64,000 bases of DNA from MPNP01 sp963668325. Lineage in GTDB: Bacteria; Pseudomonadota; Alphaproteobacteria; Rhodobacterales; Rhodobacteraceae. The position numbers and the translations under genes were made by a program. The stretch is taken from the NCBI GenBank assembly GCA_963668325.1, contig OY764222.1, positions 1,860,001-1,924,000 of the forward strand, read 5' to 3'. Of the stretch, positions 1 to 8,067 are shown one piece after another (positions within the stretch are counted from its first letter, which is position 1; the number at the start of each line of letters is the position of its first letter). The notes beneath the pieces were generated by a model. The model was not told the DNA's origin. It made no database searches and saw only the letters and a list, made by a program, of their open reading frames with translations.

Positions 1-2
1 AA

Positions 3-839
3 GCGAATTACAATCCATCACGAAAAAATGATTTTAATTCACTTAGGTCAGTTTTTTCCACGGGTTCCCCATTATCAGGTGATGCGTTTGATTACGTTTA
101 TTCCCATTGGAAGAGTGACGTTTGTTTGGCTTCAATTGCGGGTGGGACAGATATCATTGGTTGTTTTGTCGGTGGAAGTCCAATCAGTCCAGTTTATAGG
201 GGGCAATGTCAAAAAAGGCTTCTGGGTATGGATGTAAGAGTTTTTGATGAAAACGGAAATGCTTTGAACAACTCCCCCGGCGAGCTGGTTTGTACTTCAC
301 CTCATCCCACAATCCCACTTTATTTCATGAATGATAAGGAAGGTAGAAAGTTTGAGGAAGCCTACTTCACCAAGTTTGAAGGAGTTTGGCATCACGGTGA
401 TTGGGTAGAGCTCACTAAAGAGGGAGGAATGATCTTCCATGGACGTTCAGATGCAACCTTGAATCCTAGTGGGGTTAGAATTGGAACCTCGGAAATCTAT
501 CGTCCAGTTGAACAAATACCTGAGATAATTGAAGCCCTTGTTGTTGCCAGGGATATCGATTCTGATGTTGAGTTGGTTTTGTTTGTCAGACTTCAAAATG
601 ATATTTCTCTGACAGACGATTTAGTCAGAAAAATTAAGGGTCAGATAAGAACAAATGCCTCCCCACGGCATGTTCCCAAGAAAGTAATTCAGGTTTCAGA
701 CCTACCCCGAACCAGATCAGGTAAGCTTGTCGAAATAGCAGTTCGGGATATAATTCATGGGAATGAAGTAAAAAATATGGAGGCCATTGCAAATCCTGAG
801 GCACTCCTTCAATTCAAAAACATGAAAGAACTAAACTGA
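3..839 (+). CDS. Acetoacetyl-CoA synthetase, C-terminal part (cut by window edge)
   Basis: ATP-dependent ligase that activates acetoacetate to acetoacetyl-CoA for ketone-body or polyhydroxybutyrate use in the cytosol. The frame is open from base 3, so the gene starts upstream and about 278 C-terminal residues are visible. Seen in order: STGSPLS followed by the DYVYSHWKSDVCLASIAGGT stretch, a GDWVE segment, the hinge region GRSDATLNPSGVRIGT, and the C-terminal PRTRSGK motif, whose lysine is the adenylation lysine of acyl-CoA synthetases. The long S-P-L-S/GGTDI arrangement is typical of acetoacetyl-CoA synthetases rather than acetyl-CoA synthetases. It ends 30 bases before the tRNA-Tyr fragment that marks the edge of the neighbouring island, so it is probably the chromosomal flank. 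An internal start at 126 (TTG) is in frame but would remove conserved sequence. Confidence 0.88.
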   Translation, partial: ANYNPSRKNDFNSLRSVFSTGSPLSGDAFDYVYSHWKSDVCLASIAGGTDIIGCFVGGSPISPVYRGQCQKRLLGMDVRVFDENGNALNNSPGELVCTSPHPTIPLYFMNDKEGRKFEEAYFTKFEGVWHHGDWVELTKEGGMIFHGRSDATLNPSGVRIGTSEIYRPVEQIPEIIEALVVARDIDSDVELVLFVRLQNDISLTDDLVRKIKGQIRTNASPRHVPKKVIQVSDLPRTRSGKLVEIAVRDIIHGNEVKNMEAIANPEALLQFKNMKELN

Positions 840-868
840 TTTAGTTATTTGTAGAAAGGCTGATCAGG

Positions 869-920
869 GGTGGTGGGCGACCCTGGAATCGAGCCAGGCA
901 TGGGTCTCCCAGGTGGAGTT
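869..920 (-). repeat. Degenerate copy of the tRNA-Tyr 3' end (distal attachment site)
   Basis: These 52 bases match 7873-7924, the 3' part of the intact tRNA-Tyr gene, at 49 of 52 positions (differences at 893, 911 and 914). The copy runs from the anticodon loop through the variable arm and T arm to the encoded CCA. It has no D arm or 5' acceptor strand and cannot be a functional tRNA. A tRNA 3' fragment in direct orientation on the far side of a cargo block is the standard footprint of tyrosine-integrase insertion into a tRNA gene. Confidence 0.85.
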
Positions 921-1103
921 CATTAATAAGTCTAAATAAACATTCGATTAGGACAAGTGGTACTTATAGGATACAATTAATTGAGAATGGTGCCTATTAC
1001 CAGCACCAGATTTATATCGTTGTAAACAGTTTCTTTTTTTGGATAGTTGATTATAAATTCCATTTACCAATTATCCTCAAATCTTGAAAAAGGTAATGAA
1101 AGA

Positions 1104-1593
1104 AAATAATGCAGAATCTACTTGATGAACTAACTGAGTTGCTCCAGGTTGAGCAGTCTTTTATTTCTGATGGAGGGGGGGGAGAGAGATCTTGAAAAAT
1201 GCGGTTATTGAAGCTGCATTAAATATGGATCCAAGACTTTTAAATCTATTAGTGGAATCTGATACTCTCAAGGGGCATTTTTTTACCAAAGTTAAGGAAT
1301 ACCTAGTTTTTGACAAGGTAAAATTTCAAACCTTTGTCTCAAACAAAGCCTTTCTACCTGACAGTTACACAGCTTTCAGAAACCGTATTGGTCTAATGGA
1401 CAGGAGCGGTGATTATCTAAGCCAGTCAACCGATGTTGTATTAGCTTGGCCCTACAAGGATTGCATCCTAGAAGGAGGTATGACAAAAGAGGAGCAGGGC
1501 CATGATGAAGTGTTTTGGAACACCACACTAGCCCCGGATGACATTACCCGCTTATTTGAGCCCAAGGTACTTACTGGTTGGGAGCGTTGGGAT
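1104..1593 (+). repeat. 490-bp direct repeat, copy 1 (5' module of mod1)
   Basis: Identical to 3043-3532 except at one base (in the codon giving GDYL here and GGYL in copy 2). It covers the region just before the ATG, the leader codons, the G8 tract and the conserved N-terminal domain of Mod. Similarity drops abruptly at 1594, where the two Mod proteins become clearly different. Near-perfect identity next to strong divergence indicates recent gene conversion or recombination. Confidence 0.95.
1175..1182 (+). repeat. G8 homopolymer tract in the 5' coding region of mod1 (candidate phase-variation switch)
   Basis: Eight consecutive G residues lie 66 bases after the ATG at 1109. In that frame 28 codons are read (MQNLLDELTELLQVEQSFIS then a glycine-rich end) and then TGA at 1193-1195. 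Changing the tract to 9 or 6 G joins this leader in frame to the long Mod ORF through DGGGGREILKNAVIE (one glycine fewer with G6), which resembles the normal type III Mod N-terminus. At G8 the gene is therefore OFF, unless translation restarts at the overlapping TTG at 1192. Confidence 0.85.
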
Positions 1594-2997
1594 ACTGATG
1601 CAGTGGCGACTGGACAGGCCAAGCCCGTAGGAACAATTTCTAAGGACGACAACCTATTAATCAAGGGCAATAATCTGCTAGTATTACATTCGCTGAAAAA
1701 GCAATATACTAGCAAGATCAAGTTAATTTACATTGACCCTCCTTACAATACTGAAAACGATAGCTTCAGGTATAATGATCGGTTTAATCGTTCTTCCTGG
1801 CTCACGTTCATGCGTAACCGTTTGGAGGTTTCTAGACAATTACTTACACAAGATGGATTATTCTGGATATCTCTTTCAGATAAGGAAGCACATTATTGTA
1901 AAGTGTTAATGGATGAAATTTTTGGTGAGGAGAATTTTGTCGCAGACATCATTTGGAACTCTACCAAATCTGTTACTAATACTGCTTTAATCTCTGATGC
2001 ACATACACATCTATTATTATATGCAAAAGATAAACATGTTATAAAAGGAAATAGAACTGAGTTTAGGTTAGAGGCTGATGTTAGTAACTTTAAGAATCCA
2101 GATAATGACCCTAGGGGAAAGTGGGTTGCAGATCCTTTTCAAGTCGAGGGGGTTAGGAAAAACCAGTTATATGAAATTGTTAACCCCAATACAGGAAAAA
2201 CATATATACCAAATAAAGGCTGCAGTTGGAAAAACGAGAAGAAAGTATTTGATGAGTTATTGAAAGATAACAGGATAGTATTTGGTAAGACAGGAGATGC
2301 TGGACCACAAAGAAAAAGGTTTTGGTCAGAAGCGTGTGAACGCGGTAGAGTGACAACAACCCTGTGGAAAGACTTACCAACAACAACGAATGGAACCCAA
2401 CATCTATCAAAAATATTTGGTGAAAAAGTATTTAATAATCCAAAACCAGAAGGATTATTGGCCAAAATTATACAACTTTCAACTAATGTCGGAGATCTTG
2501 TATTGGACTATCATGTAGGCAGTGGAACTACAATAACTACATCCCTAAAAATGAAGAGGAAGTTTATAGGGATTGAGCAAATGGATTATATCAAAGATCT
2601 GACTGCTACTCGGATAAAAAAAGTCATTGAAGGGGAACAGGGTGGCATTTCAAAAACTGTTTCGTGGCAGGGTGGCGGATCATTTGTCTATACAGAACTA
2701 GCTGATTTAAACTCAGTTTTTTTCAAGCATATAGAGAATGCATCTGATTTAACTACTTTGAAATCTATTTATGGTGATATGAAGTTCACTGGTTTTTTTC
2801 GGTTTGATCTTGAGCTAAATGACTTTGACACTAATGAATTTGTGACTTTAGAACTAGACGAAGCAAAGCAGTTGTTGATGGATTGTCTAGATGCCAATCA
2901 ACTCTATGTCAATCTTGGCTCACTTGGAGATATGGATTTAGATATTTCGGACGGTGACGCATCTGCAACTCGTATATTCTATGGGCTTGAAGGTTGA
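1192..2997 (+). CDS. mod: Type III restriction-modification methyltransferase Mod (copy 1), 5' end frameshifted
   Basis: DNA adenine-N6 methyltransferase and specificity subunit of a type III R-M system. The open frame from TTG 1192 gives 601 residues. The N-terminal Mod domain is followed by the beta-class catalytic motif DPPY at about residue 182, a variable target-recognition region (about 240-400), and the SAM-binding motif DYHVGSGTT at about residue 439, followed by GIEQMDYI and SWQGGGSFVY. The order (DPPY before the G-rich motif) and the DYHxGSGTT form are typical of the Haemophilus ModA-like clade, known for phase variation. The real N-terminus is probably encoded from ATG 1109 and is out of frame because of the G8 tract at 1175-1182. 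It precedes a second mod gene that shares its 5' 490 bp. Confidence 0.9.
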   Translation: MKNAVIEAALNMDPRLLNLLVESDTLKGHFFTKVKEYLVFDKVKFQTFVSNKAFLPDSYTAFRNRIGLMDRSGDYLSQSTDVVLAWPYKDCILEGGMTKEEQGHDEVFWNTTLAPDDITRLFEPKVLTGWERWDTDAVATGQAKPVGTISKDDNLLIKGNNLLVLHSLKKQYTSKIKLIYIDPPYNTENDSFRYNDRFNRSSWLTFMRNRLEVSRQLLTQDGLFWISLSDKEAHYCKVLMDEIFGEENFVADIIWNSTKSVTNTALISDAHTHLLLYAKDKHVIKGNRTEFRLEADVSNFKNPDNDPRGKWVADPFQVEGVRKNQLYEIVNPNTGKTYIPNKGCSWKNEKKVFDELLKDNRIVFGKTGDAGPQRKRFWSEACERGRVTTTLWKDLPTTTNGTQHLSKIFGEKVFNNPKPEGLLAKIIQLSTNVGDLVLDYHVGSGTTITTSLKMKRKFIGIEQMDYIKDLTATRIKKVIEGEQGGISKTVSWQGGGSFVYTELADLNSVFFKHIENASDLTTLKSIYGDMKFTGFFRFDLELNDFDTNEFVTLELDEAKQLLMDCLDANQLYVNLGSLGDMDLDISDGDASATRIFYGLEG

Positions 2998-3042
2998 GCC
3001 TAATCCTGAATGAATTTCTGACAACGCTACAGGAGATTTAAT

Positions 3043-3532
3043 AAATAATGCAGAATCTACTTGATGAACTAACTGAGTTGCTCCAGGTTGAGCAGTCTTT
3101 TATTTCTGATGGAGGGGGGGGAGAGAGATCTTGAAAAATGCGGTTATTGAAGCTGCATTAAATATGGATCCAAGACTTTTAAATCTATTAGTGGAATCTG
3201 ATACTCTCAAGGGGCATTTTTTTACCAAAGTTAAGGAATACCTAGTTTTTGACAAGGTAAAATTTCAAACCTTTGTCTCAAACAAAGCCTTTCTACCTGA
3301 CAGTTACACAGCTTTCAGAAACCGTATTGGTCTAATGGACAGGAGCGGTGGTTATCTAAGCCAGTCAACCGATGTTGTATTAGCTTGGCCCTACAAGGAT
3401 TGCATCCTAGAAGGAGGTATGACAAAAGAGGAGCAGGGCCATGATGAAGTGTTTTGGAACACCACACTAGCCCCGGATGACATTACCCGCTTATTTGAGC
3501 CCAAGGTACTTACTGGTTGGGAGCGTTGGGAT
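3043..3532 (+). repeat. 490-bp direct repeat, copy 2 (5' module of mod2)
   Basis: Second copy of the module at 1104-1593, offset by 1939 bp, with one base difference. It includes the ATG at 3048, the leader codons, the G8 tract and the shared N-terminal domain. Downstream of 3533 the two mod genes diverge in the catalytic and target-recognition regions, then become recognisably similar again, though clearly diverged, over the last 60 or so codons. Confidence 0.95.
3114..3121 (+). repeat. G8 homopolymer tract in the 5' coding region of mod2 (candidate phase-variation switch)
   Basis: Same arrangement as in mod1: the ATG at 3048 opens a 28-codon leader that reads through eight G residues and stops at TGA overlapping the TTG at 3131. 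A tract of 9 or 6 G would fuse the leader to the Mod ORF. Both mod genes are thus in the same apparent OFF state in this assembly. Confidence 0.85.
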
Positions 3533-4969
3533 GGAGAAGCCATAACTAAGGGGGAACCAAAACATGTGGATAAATTCACAGAAGATGAAAACTTACTAAT
3601 TAAGGGTAACAATCTACTTGCACTCTATTCACTAAAAGCAAGGTATGAGAGGAGATTTGACTGTATCTACATAGATCCGCCTTACAACCCTCCTTCTAAC
3701 TCGAATACATTCCTATACAATAATAGATTCAACCATTCATCTTGGCTTACTTTTATGAAGAATCGCCTCGAAGTTGCTAGACAACTTTTAAGAAGTGATG
3801 GATCAATGATAGTTGCAATTGACGAGAATGAACTTTTCTACTTAGGGGTACTATTGAACGAAGTGTTTCCCAATCATGAAATACACTGTATCTCAATTGT
3901 ACACAATCCCCGGGGAGTGCAAGGAGCCAACTTTTCCTATATCAATGAATATGCCCTTTTTGTTATCCCAAAAGATATAAAAGTTATAGGAAATCGGAAA
4001 ATTTCTGAGAAAGAGATAGTTTGGTCTAACTTTCGCAACTGGGGTACTGAAAGCAAAAGAATTGATGCCAAAAACTGCTTTTATTCAGTTAAGGTTAAGA
4101 ATGGAGATATTGTCGGATTTGGGGAAGTTCTACCAAGAGACTCACATCCCAACCAAACAAAATTAATAAGCGATGGTATTTATGATGTATATCCGATCGA
4201 CCGGAGCGGAGTAGAACGTAAATGGCGGTACGCAAGACAATCAGTCGAAAAAATTCAACACCTTCTTCGGGCTGTATGGCGCAAAAATCGCTACGAAATT
4301 GAGATAGGTAAGGATTTCGGAATGATACGAACAGTATGGCAAGATAGTCGATATGACGCCAATGAGTATGGGTCTCAGCTCCTAAAAGAGTTAGTTCCTG
4401 ATAGTGACTTTACATTCCCTAAATCATTGTGGACAGTTCACGATTGTTTAAAGGCAATAGTAGGTGATAAAGAAGATGCCAAAATCCTAGATTTTTTTGC
4501 CGGTAGTGGCACAACTGGACATGCTGTTTTGGAAATGAATAAGTCTGATGGTGGAAAACGCACCTTTGTAATGATTGAACAACTAGATTGTGTTCAAACC
4601 TGTACTAAACAGCGTATCCTAAAGGTTATTGAACGCTATAATTTGAATACGGGCTTTGTGTACACTGAACTCGCAAATTTTAACTCAACCATTGTTCAAC
4701 GTATAAAAGAAGCACCAGACAAAAGAGCATTGCAAATTATCTATTCCGAAATGCAAACCACCGGAATTCCACGGTTTGACCTTAAACTAGAGTGTTTTGA
4801 TACAGACATATTTGAAACTTTGAAACTAGACGACGCCAAACAGGTTTTGGTGTCATGCCTTGATGCCAATCATCTCTATGTCAATCTCGGTTCTCTGGGA
4901 GATACAGAATTTGAAATTTCGGAAAAGGACGCATCAGCAACTTGTATATTCTATGGGCTAAGAAAATGA
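3131..4969 (+). CDS. mod: Type III restriction-modification methyltransferase Mod (copy 2), 5' end frameshifted
   Basis: Second Mod subunit, 612 residues from TTG 3131; the probable true start is ATG 3048, behind an AGGAG sequence and out of frame through the G8 tract. The first 134 residues differ from copy 1 at one position, then the protein diverges. DPPY is at about residue 182 (IYIDPPYNPPSNSN), the central target-recognition region is unlike copy 1, and the SAM motif is DFFAGSGTTGH at about residue 454. It should therefore methylate a different sequence from copy 1. Its stop codon overlaps the res start (ATGA at 4966-4969), so mod2-res looks like the original operon and mod1 the added allele. 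Confidence 0.9.
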   Translation: MKNAVIEAALNMDPRLLNLLVESDTLKGHFFTKVKEYLVFDKVKFQTFVSNKAFLPDSYTAFRNRIGLMDRSGGYLSQSTDVVLAWPYKDCILEGGMTKEEQGHDEVFWNTTLAPDDITRLFEPKVLTGWERWDGEAITKGEPKHVDKFTEDENLLIKGNNLLALYSLKARYERRFDCIYIDPPYNPPSNSNTFLYNNRFNHSSWLTFMKNRLEVARQLLRSDGSMIVAIDENELFYLGVLLNEVFPNHEIHCISIVHNPRGVQGANFSYINEYALFVIPKDIKVIGNRKISEKEIVWSNFRNWGTESKRIDAKNCFYSVKVKNGDIVGFGEVLPRDSHPNQTKLISDGIYDVYPIDRSGVERKWRYARQSVEKIQHLLRAVWRKNRYEIEIGKDFGMIRTVWQDSRYDANEYGSQLLKELVPDSDFTFPKSLWTVHDCLKAIVGDKEDAKILDFFAGSGTTGHAVLEMNKSDGGKRTFVMIEQLDCVQTCTKQRILKVIERYNLNTGFVYTELANFNSTIVQRIKEAPDKRALQIIYSEMQTTGIPRFDLKLECFDTDIFETLKLDDAKQVLVSCLDANHLYVNLGSLGDTEFEISEKDASATCIFYGLRK

Positions 4970-7602
4970 GCCAGACTCTGTCCCAGAAGTATGATGCCTT
5001 GAAAGAATTTGGCCATCTAGATAAGAATATCCCTATGAACATCAAAGATAATCTTGCCCAGAAAATCAATCTTCGCCCCTATCAGGAAGATGCAATTGCA
5101 CGATTTCTGCATTTCATGAAAAAGTTTCCAAAGAAACCTCCCTACCCACATCTCCTGTTTCACATGGCGACAGGTAGTGGCAAGACTGTAATGATGGCAG
5201 CACTAATCCTTGACCTTTACTGGCGGGGATACCGCAACTTTATGTTCTTTGTAAATTCCACCCAAATCATTGAGAAGACCAAGGAAAATTTCCTTAATCC
5301 AGCCTCTGCTAAATTTTTGTTTGCACCACAGATCACCATTAATAACAAGCCAGTGATGATTAGGTCAGTGGAGACATTTAATTCAGTAAGTAATGATGCA
5401 ATTAATATCCATTTCACGACTATCCAAAGACTACACACCAGGATACAGAACCCACAAGAAAATTCTATAACCATTGAGGATTTCCGAGATTACAGAACGG
5501 TAATGATCTCAGATGAGGCACATCACCTTAACGCTGAAACGAAGAATAAACTGAATGAAACGGAGAAAGTTGCAAATACAAGTTGGGAGGGTACGGTTAC
5601 GGAAATATTCCAGCAGAACTCCGAAAATATTCTATTGGAATTTACAGCTACAGCAGATCTAGAACATGTGGCAATTCGGAAAAAGTATCACGATAAATTA
5701 CTGTTTGACTATCCTCTGCGACAATTCCGAGAAGACGAGTACTCCAAGGAAATTGTTTTGAGGCAAGCGCATCTGCCGCCAGAAGTACGGATGAAACAGG
5801 CAGTGGTTCTCAGCCAGTATCGTCGTAAAGTGGCTGAAGCACACGGTATTCGCTGTAAACCAGTAATTCTCATGAAATCTAGAACCATACCGGAATCCAA
5901 TGCAAATGAAGAGAAGTTCAGGACAATGATCGCTGGTTTGGATGGTGTGGATTTGGAGACACTAATTGCTGCCTCCCAAAATGATGAAGCCATTTTGCAG
6001 GCATTTTCCTATGTTATAGATGAACGAAGGATGGGGGTAGATGAATTTGCACTTGAAATTCAGGGTGATTTCTCCTCTGAAAAGATCGTCAACGTCAACA
6101 ATCTGAAGGATCTTGAAAAGCGGCAGATTGAACTGAACACACTTGAAGAAGCATCGAACGAATTGCGTGTCATATTTGCTGTCGATAAGTTGAATGAAGG
6201 CTGGGATGTTCTAAATCTATTTGACATTGTACGTCTTTACAACACACGGGACGGCAAGGATAACAAGGTAGGTAAAACAACTATGGCTGAAGCCCAGCTG
6301 ATTGGCCGCGGTGCTCGTTATTTTCCTTTCACTACACAGGACCAACTTGATGTTGCCCCAGAAAAGCGAAAATTTGATCGCAATGTTGAGCATCCGTTAA
6401 GAATTCTTGAAGAATTGTATTACCACTGTTTCCATAATCCTAGATATATTAATGAAATCAGCAACGCCCTTAAGGAAACCGGGATGTGGGATGAGAATGA
6501 ATCGAAAAGAGAATTGAAACTAAAGAAAAGTTTCAGGCAATCCCACCTCTACAACAAGGGATATGTTTGGGTTAATGAAAGGGTTAAAAACAAGCGGGAA
6601 AATGTATCTGGACTGGCTGACTACAAAATAGAAAAGTTTTTTTCATATCCCCTCCTGTTAACAGGAGTAGTAGCTGAGAATTCAGTTTTCGGTCAGAACC
6701 TCCAAAGGACATTACAACGAACTAAAATAAATACTGATACTCGTCGATTTAAAGTTACAGATTTTGGTAAGAATATTTTGAGGTTTGCTTTGGATTCGAA
6801 TAAATTTTTTCACTTTGCTAATCTGAGAACCTACTTTCCCAAACTTACCGGAATATCAATGTTTATGGAATCAGAAGCGTATCTTGGAGCCGTGACAGTA
6901 AAAGTGGAAGGCCTAGTACAGGATCTTGATAATCTGACATCCCACCAGAAGCTTGCAATAACCCAGGATATCTTGCAGAAAATTGAAAACAGTGTTAGGA
7001 AGGAGGCCGTTGAGTATGTTGGAACAGAAAAATTTTCCTATTACAAAATCAGTAATCTATTTACAGACAGAATCATAAAATTAAAGGTTGAAGGCGAAGC
7101 AGGCCGTGGCTGGAAGGAAAGCCAGATTGACGGGCTAAATTGGATTGACCTAGAAGCCGAGGATTGGCATGCATACGAGGACTGTTTCGGAACAGATCAA
7201 GAAAAACTATTTGTAAAATACCTGTATGATCATAAAGCCCAATTACAAGAGGTTTATAAAGATTTCTATCTTCTTCGGAACGAGAAAGCTTTAAAAATTT
7301 ACGCGTTTGAAGACGGTCAGCCATTTGAGCCCGATTATGTACTTTTCCTCAGAAGGAAGGACGAGAATAAGGCAACAATTCTCCAATTATTTATTGAACC
7401 CAAAATGGAAAAATCAATGGAAAATGAACGCTGGAAGGAGTTTTTTCTGAAAGAAATCAGGCAGAAAGTTGAGATGGATACAATTATTCAGGGGAAGGAT
7501 TATACCGTTTTGGGGTTACCTTTTTTTAATGAAATTGGACCTGCCAATACAAATTTTCAGGAAGCATTCAATGTTTTTCTTTCTGACAAATCTCCGAAAT
7601 AG
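4966..7602 (+). CDS. res: Type III restriction enzyme Res subunit
   Basis: ATP-dependent translocase and endonuclease that acts in a complex with Mod and cuts unmethylated DNA. The 878-residue protein has superfamily 2 helicase motifs: Walker A ATGSGKT (68-74), DEAH (183-186), EFTATAD, and the motif VI region QLIGRGARYF. The C-terminal nuclease site has the type III form PD...ExK, with D790, E811 and K813 in FEPDYVLFL and FIEPKM. The ATG at 4966 overlaps the mod2 stop codon as ATGA, indicating translational coupling; an upstream in-frame TTG at 4942 is less likely. The gene looks intact although both mod genes appear switched off. Res needs Mod for DNA recognition, so the OFF state is not expected to be lethal. 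Confidence 0.93.
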   Translation: MSQTLSQKYDALKEFGHLDKNIPMNIKDNLAQKINLRPYQEDAIARFLHFMKKFPKKPPYPHLLFHMATGSGKTVMMAALILDLYWRGYRNFMFFVNSTQIIEKTKENFLNPASAKFLFAPQITINNKPVMIRSVETFNSVSNDAINIHFTTIQRLHTRIQNPQENSITIEDFRDYRTVMISDEAHHLNAETKNKLNETEKVANTSWEGTVTEIFQQNSENILLEFTATADLEHVAIRKKYHDKLLFDYPLRQFREDEYSKEIVLRQAHLPPEVRMKQAVVLSQYRRKVAEAHGIRCKPVILMKSRTIPESNANEEKFRTMIAGLDGVDLETLIAASQNDEAILQAFSYVIDERRMGVDEFALEIQGDFSSEKIVNVNNLKDLEKRQIELNTLEEASNELRVIFAVDKLNEGWDVLNLFDIVRLYNTRDGKDNKVGKTTMAEAQLIGRGARYFPFTTQDQLDVAPEKRKFDRNVEHPLRILEELYYHCFHNPRYINEISNALKETGMWDENESKRELKLKKSFRQSHLYNKGYVWVNERVKNKRENVSGLADYKIEKFFSYPLLLTGVVAENSVFGQNLQRTLQRTKINTDTRRFKVTDFGKNILRFALDSNKFFHFANLRTYFPKLTGISMFMESEAYLGAVTVKVEGLVQDLDNLTSHQKLAITQDILQKIENSVRKEAVEYVGTEKFSYYKISNLFTDRIIKLKVEGEAGRGWKESQIDGLNWIDLEAEDWHAYEDCFGTDQEKLFVKYLYDHKAQLQEVYKDFYLLRNEKALKIYAFEDGQPFEPDYVLFLRRKDENKATILQLFIEPKMEKSMENERWKEFFLKEIRQKVEMDTIIQGKDYTVLGLPFFNEIGPANTNFQEAFNVFLSDKSPK

Positions 7603-7874
7603 AACTATGATTGAGGATCTCAAAGTATCAATGAGTTTCTTGCCTGATCTACTTGGGTTATTTACTTTCGTAGGAAGTTAAAACTCTTTTTGATCTTGAT
7701 CATATCCGTGACTTATTTTTACTGTCCAAAAGGGTTTGTAGAGACTTTTTTCAGGCAAACAGAGTTTTTGGTAAAGGATTATCAAAATTTATTCAATAAT
7801 CCCAAAAATTATAATTGATTTATTGGGTTCATTTTCTGATCGATTTGGAATTTTGGAGAATGGTTGACTTGAGG

Positions 7875-7958
7875 TGGTGGGCGACCCTGGAATCGAACCA
7901 GGCATGGGTCTCCCCGGCGGAGTTACAGTCCGCTGCCGCACCTTGCAGCCCGTCGCCC
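7875..7958 (-). tRNA. tRNA-Tyr (GTA)
   Basis: Read on the minus strand, this 84-nt class II tRNA has a 7-bp acceptor stem (GGGCGAC with GTCGCCC), anticodon stem GCGGA/TCCGC with loop CTGTAAC (anticodon GTA), a long variable arm, a TTCGATT T loop and an encoded ACCA end. Its 3' 50 bases are duplicated at 869-920 and it forms the right border of the R-M island. It lies upstream of, and divergent from, rlmB. Confidence 0.96.
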
Positions 7959-8067
7959 TAAATAAAGGTGGTTACCTTATTGATTATTTAAGGTAACTAT
8001 TTCAAGGCATCAAGCAGAAAAAATTCTTATGTTCTCGAATAACAACACTGGTGAAATGAGGTAATTT

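Larger units (their letters stand above)
869..7924. mobile_element. tRNA-Tyr-associated genomic island carrying a type III R-M locus
   Basis: A block with a 7004-bp repeat-to-repeat offset is bounded by direct repeats of the tRNA-Tyr 3' end (869-920 and 7873-7924). The intact tRNA is at the right border with its 3' end facing into the block, as expected when an incoming element regenerates the tRNA. The only genes recognised inside are two mod genes and one res gene. No integrase, excisionase, relaxase or phage gene is visible in the two short non-coding flanks (921-1108 and 7603-7872). It is either a decayed island or one moved by an integrase supplied elsewhere. The three mismatches between repeats suggest the insertion is not recent. 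Confidence 0.75.

Noticed and set aside
28..237. Short open frame at the left edge starting at the ATG at 28
   Set aside because: It is an out-of-frame shadow of the acetoacetyl-CoA synthetase gene, whose own frame is open from base 3.
7607..7681. 24-codon frame after res (MIEDLKVSMSFLPDLL...)
   Set aside because: Too short, no ribosome-binding site, and no similarity to integrase or other mobile-element genes that I can recognise.
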